This document shows positions 41,153 to 41,340 of a DNA stretch of 41,340 nt, in pieces (position 1 is the stretch's first letter; each line of letters opens with the position of its first letter). Source of the DNA: Acidimicrobiaceae bacterium (GTDB lineage Bacteria; Actinomycetota; Acidimicrobiia; Acidimicrobiales; RAAP-2); assembly GCA_003133075.1 (NCBI GenBank), contig PKZN01000084.1, positions 36,827 to 78,166 of the forward strand, in the 5' to 3' direction. A program made the position numbers and the translations under genes. Below the pieces are notes generated by a model. It did not search any database and was not told the origin of the DNA. It saw nothing but the letters and a program-made list of their open reading frames with translations.

Positions 41153-41340
41153 ATGAGCGCCATCCGTGGTGGGGTCGAGCAGAGTCGCGAGCGGCTCGTC
41201 GCGCTCGTCTTATTGCTCCAGCGCGCCTGGCAGTACGGGGCGCTCACCCAAGAAGAGATCCTGCGCGACCTCAAGATCGATGCGTACCCCGTCTCGGCCA
41301 AGGGTCCGCGGAAGATTCGCGCGTACGAGGGATCCGACAG
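41153..41340 (+). CDS. Start of a helix-turn-helix regulator, PafB/WYL-like, cut by the window
   Basis: 62 residues are visible. SRERLVALVLLLQRAWQYGALTQEEIL in two parts, then LRDLKIDAYPVSAKGPRKI, resembles the N-terminal winged helix of WYL-domain regulators such as PafB and PafC (RL-x-N-L-x-x-L-L ... LT-x-E-E-I). In actinobacteria these control the DNA-damage response and sit near pup-proteasome genes. The WYL domain itself would lie outside the window, so the call is tentative. Ribosome site GGGAG five bases upstream. Confidence 0.6.
   Translation, partial: MSAIRGGVEQSRERLVALVLLLQRAWQYGALTQEEILRDLKIDAYPVSAKGPRKIRAYEGSD

Noticed and set aside
1..41340. CRISPR arrays, tRNA genes, insertion sequences, prophage
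   Set aside because: Scanning by eye showed no regularly spaced repeats, no T-loop/acceptor combinations in intergenic DNA, and no transposase, integrase or phage structural genes.

Overview
The window is GC-rich, densely packed chromosomal DNA with many GTG and some TTG starts. The gene neighbourhoods are those of Actinomycetota: lpd-dlaT-lipB-lipA, secA-prfB-ftsE-ftsX, a Rrf2 regulator, a WYL/PafB-like regulator at the right edge, and subunit-type methylmalonyl-CoA mutase. Divergent versions of familiar proteins suggest an early-branching lineage such as Acidimicrobiia. That placement is inference, not proven here. No rRNA, tRNA, CRISPR array, insertion sequence or prophage gene was recognised.

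Layout. 1-2.0 kb (minus): sufS (cut by the window edge), sufC and an MBL-fold hydrolase. 2.0-5.5 kb: acyl-CoA dehydrogenase plus an alpha/beta-hydrolase that lacks its nucleophile, thiE, then a cysteine-free Rrf2 regulator coupled to RNase HI. 5.5-9.85 kb: lipoate operon of lpd, an E2 acyltransferase with a non-canonical active site, and a fused lipB-lipA gene. 9.85-16.3 kb: a looser, more AT-rich stretch with small or poorly known genes (PCD, cold-shock-like protein, unknown proteins, a secreted protein, a 55-residue membrane protein, S51 peptidase, a zincin, a sirtuin, DUF4242). 16.5-22.7 kb: metH divergent from pduO-pepA, then a nitroreductase. 22.8-30.2 kb: rhodanese-MoeB fusion with unusual domain order, an RDD membrane protein, methylmalonyl-CoA mutase large subunit, ABM protein, M20 amidohydrolase, biotin carboxylase/BCCP and birA. 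30.2-32.0 kb: rmlD and a glycosyltransferase. 31.98-32.21 kb: a strongly structured non-coding RNA candidate. 32.2-37.75 kb: secA, prfB, ftsE, ftsX. 37.75-41.34 kb: msrB, dxs, an FmdB-type zinc ribbon, moaC and the start of a WYL-type regulator.

Cofactor supply is the theme: Fe-S (suf), lipoate (lipBA), thiamine (thiE; dxs uses TPP), cobalamin (pduO with its users metH and the mutase), biotin (birA with its target carboxylase), and molybdopterin/sulfur transfer (moaC, rhodanese-MoeB). The carboxylase, mutase and adenosyltransferase together suggest propionyl-CoA to succinyl-CoA metabolism.

Two signals stand out beyond ordinary genes. First, the roughly 232-nt RNA before secA has a perfect 12-bp closing helix, at least six internal hairpins, a possible 7-bp pseudoknot and its own promoter. 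It sits where many Gram-positive bacteria carry raiA/hpf. Second, many genes have a -10 box of the form (T)ANNNT exactly 6-7 nt before the start codon and no Shine-Dalgarno. This implies widespread leaderless mRNAs and settles several start codons (rrf2, dxs, the zincin, the mutase, birA and the small membrane protein).
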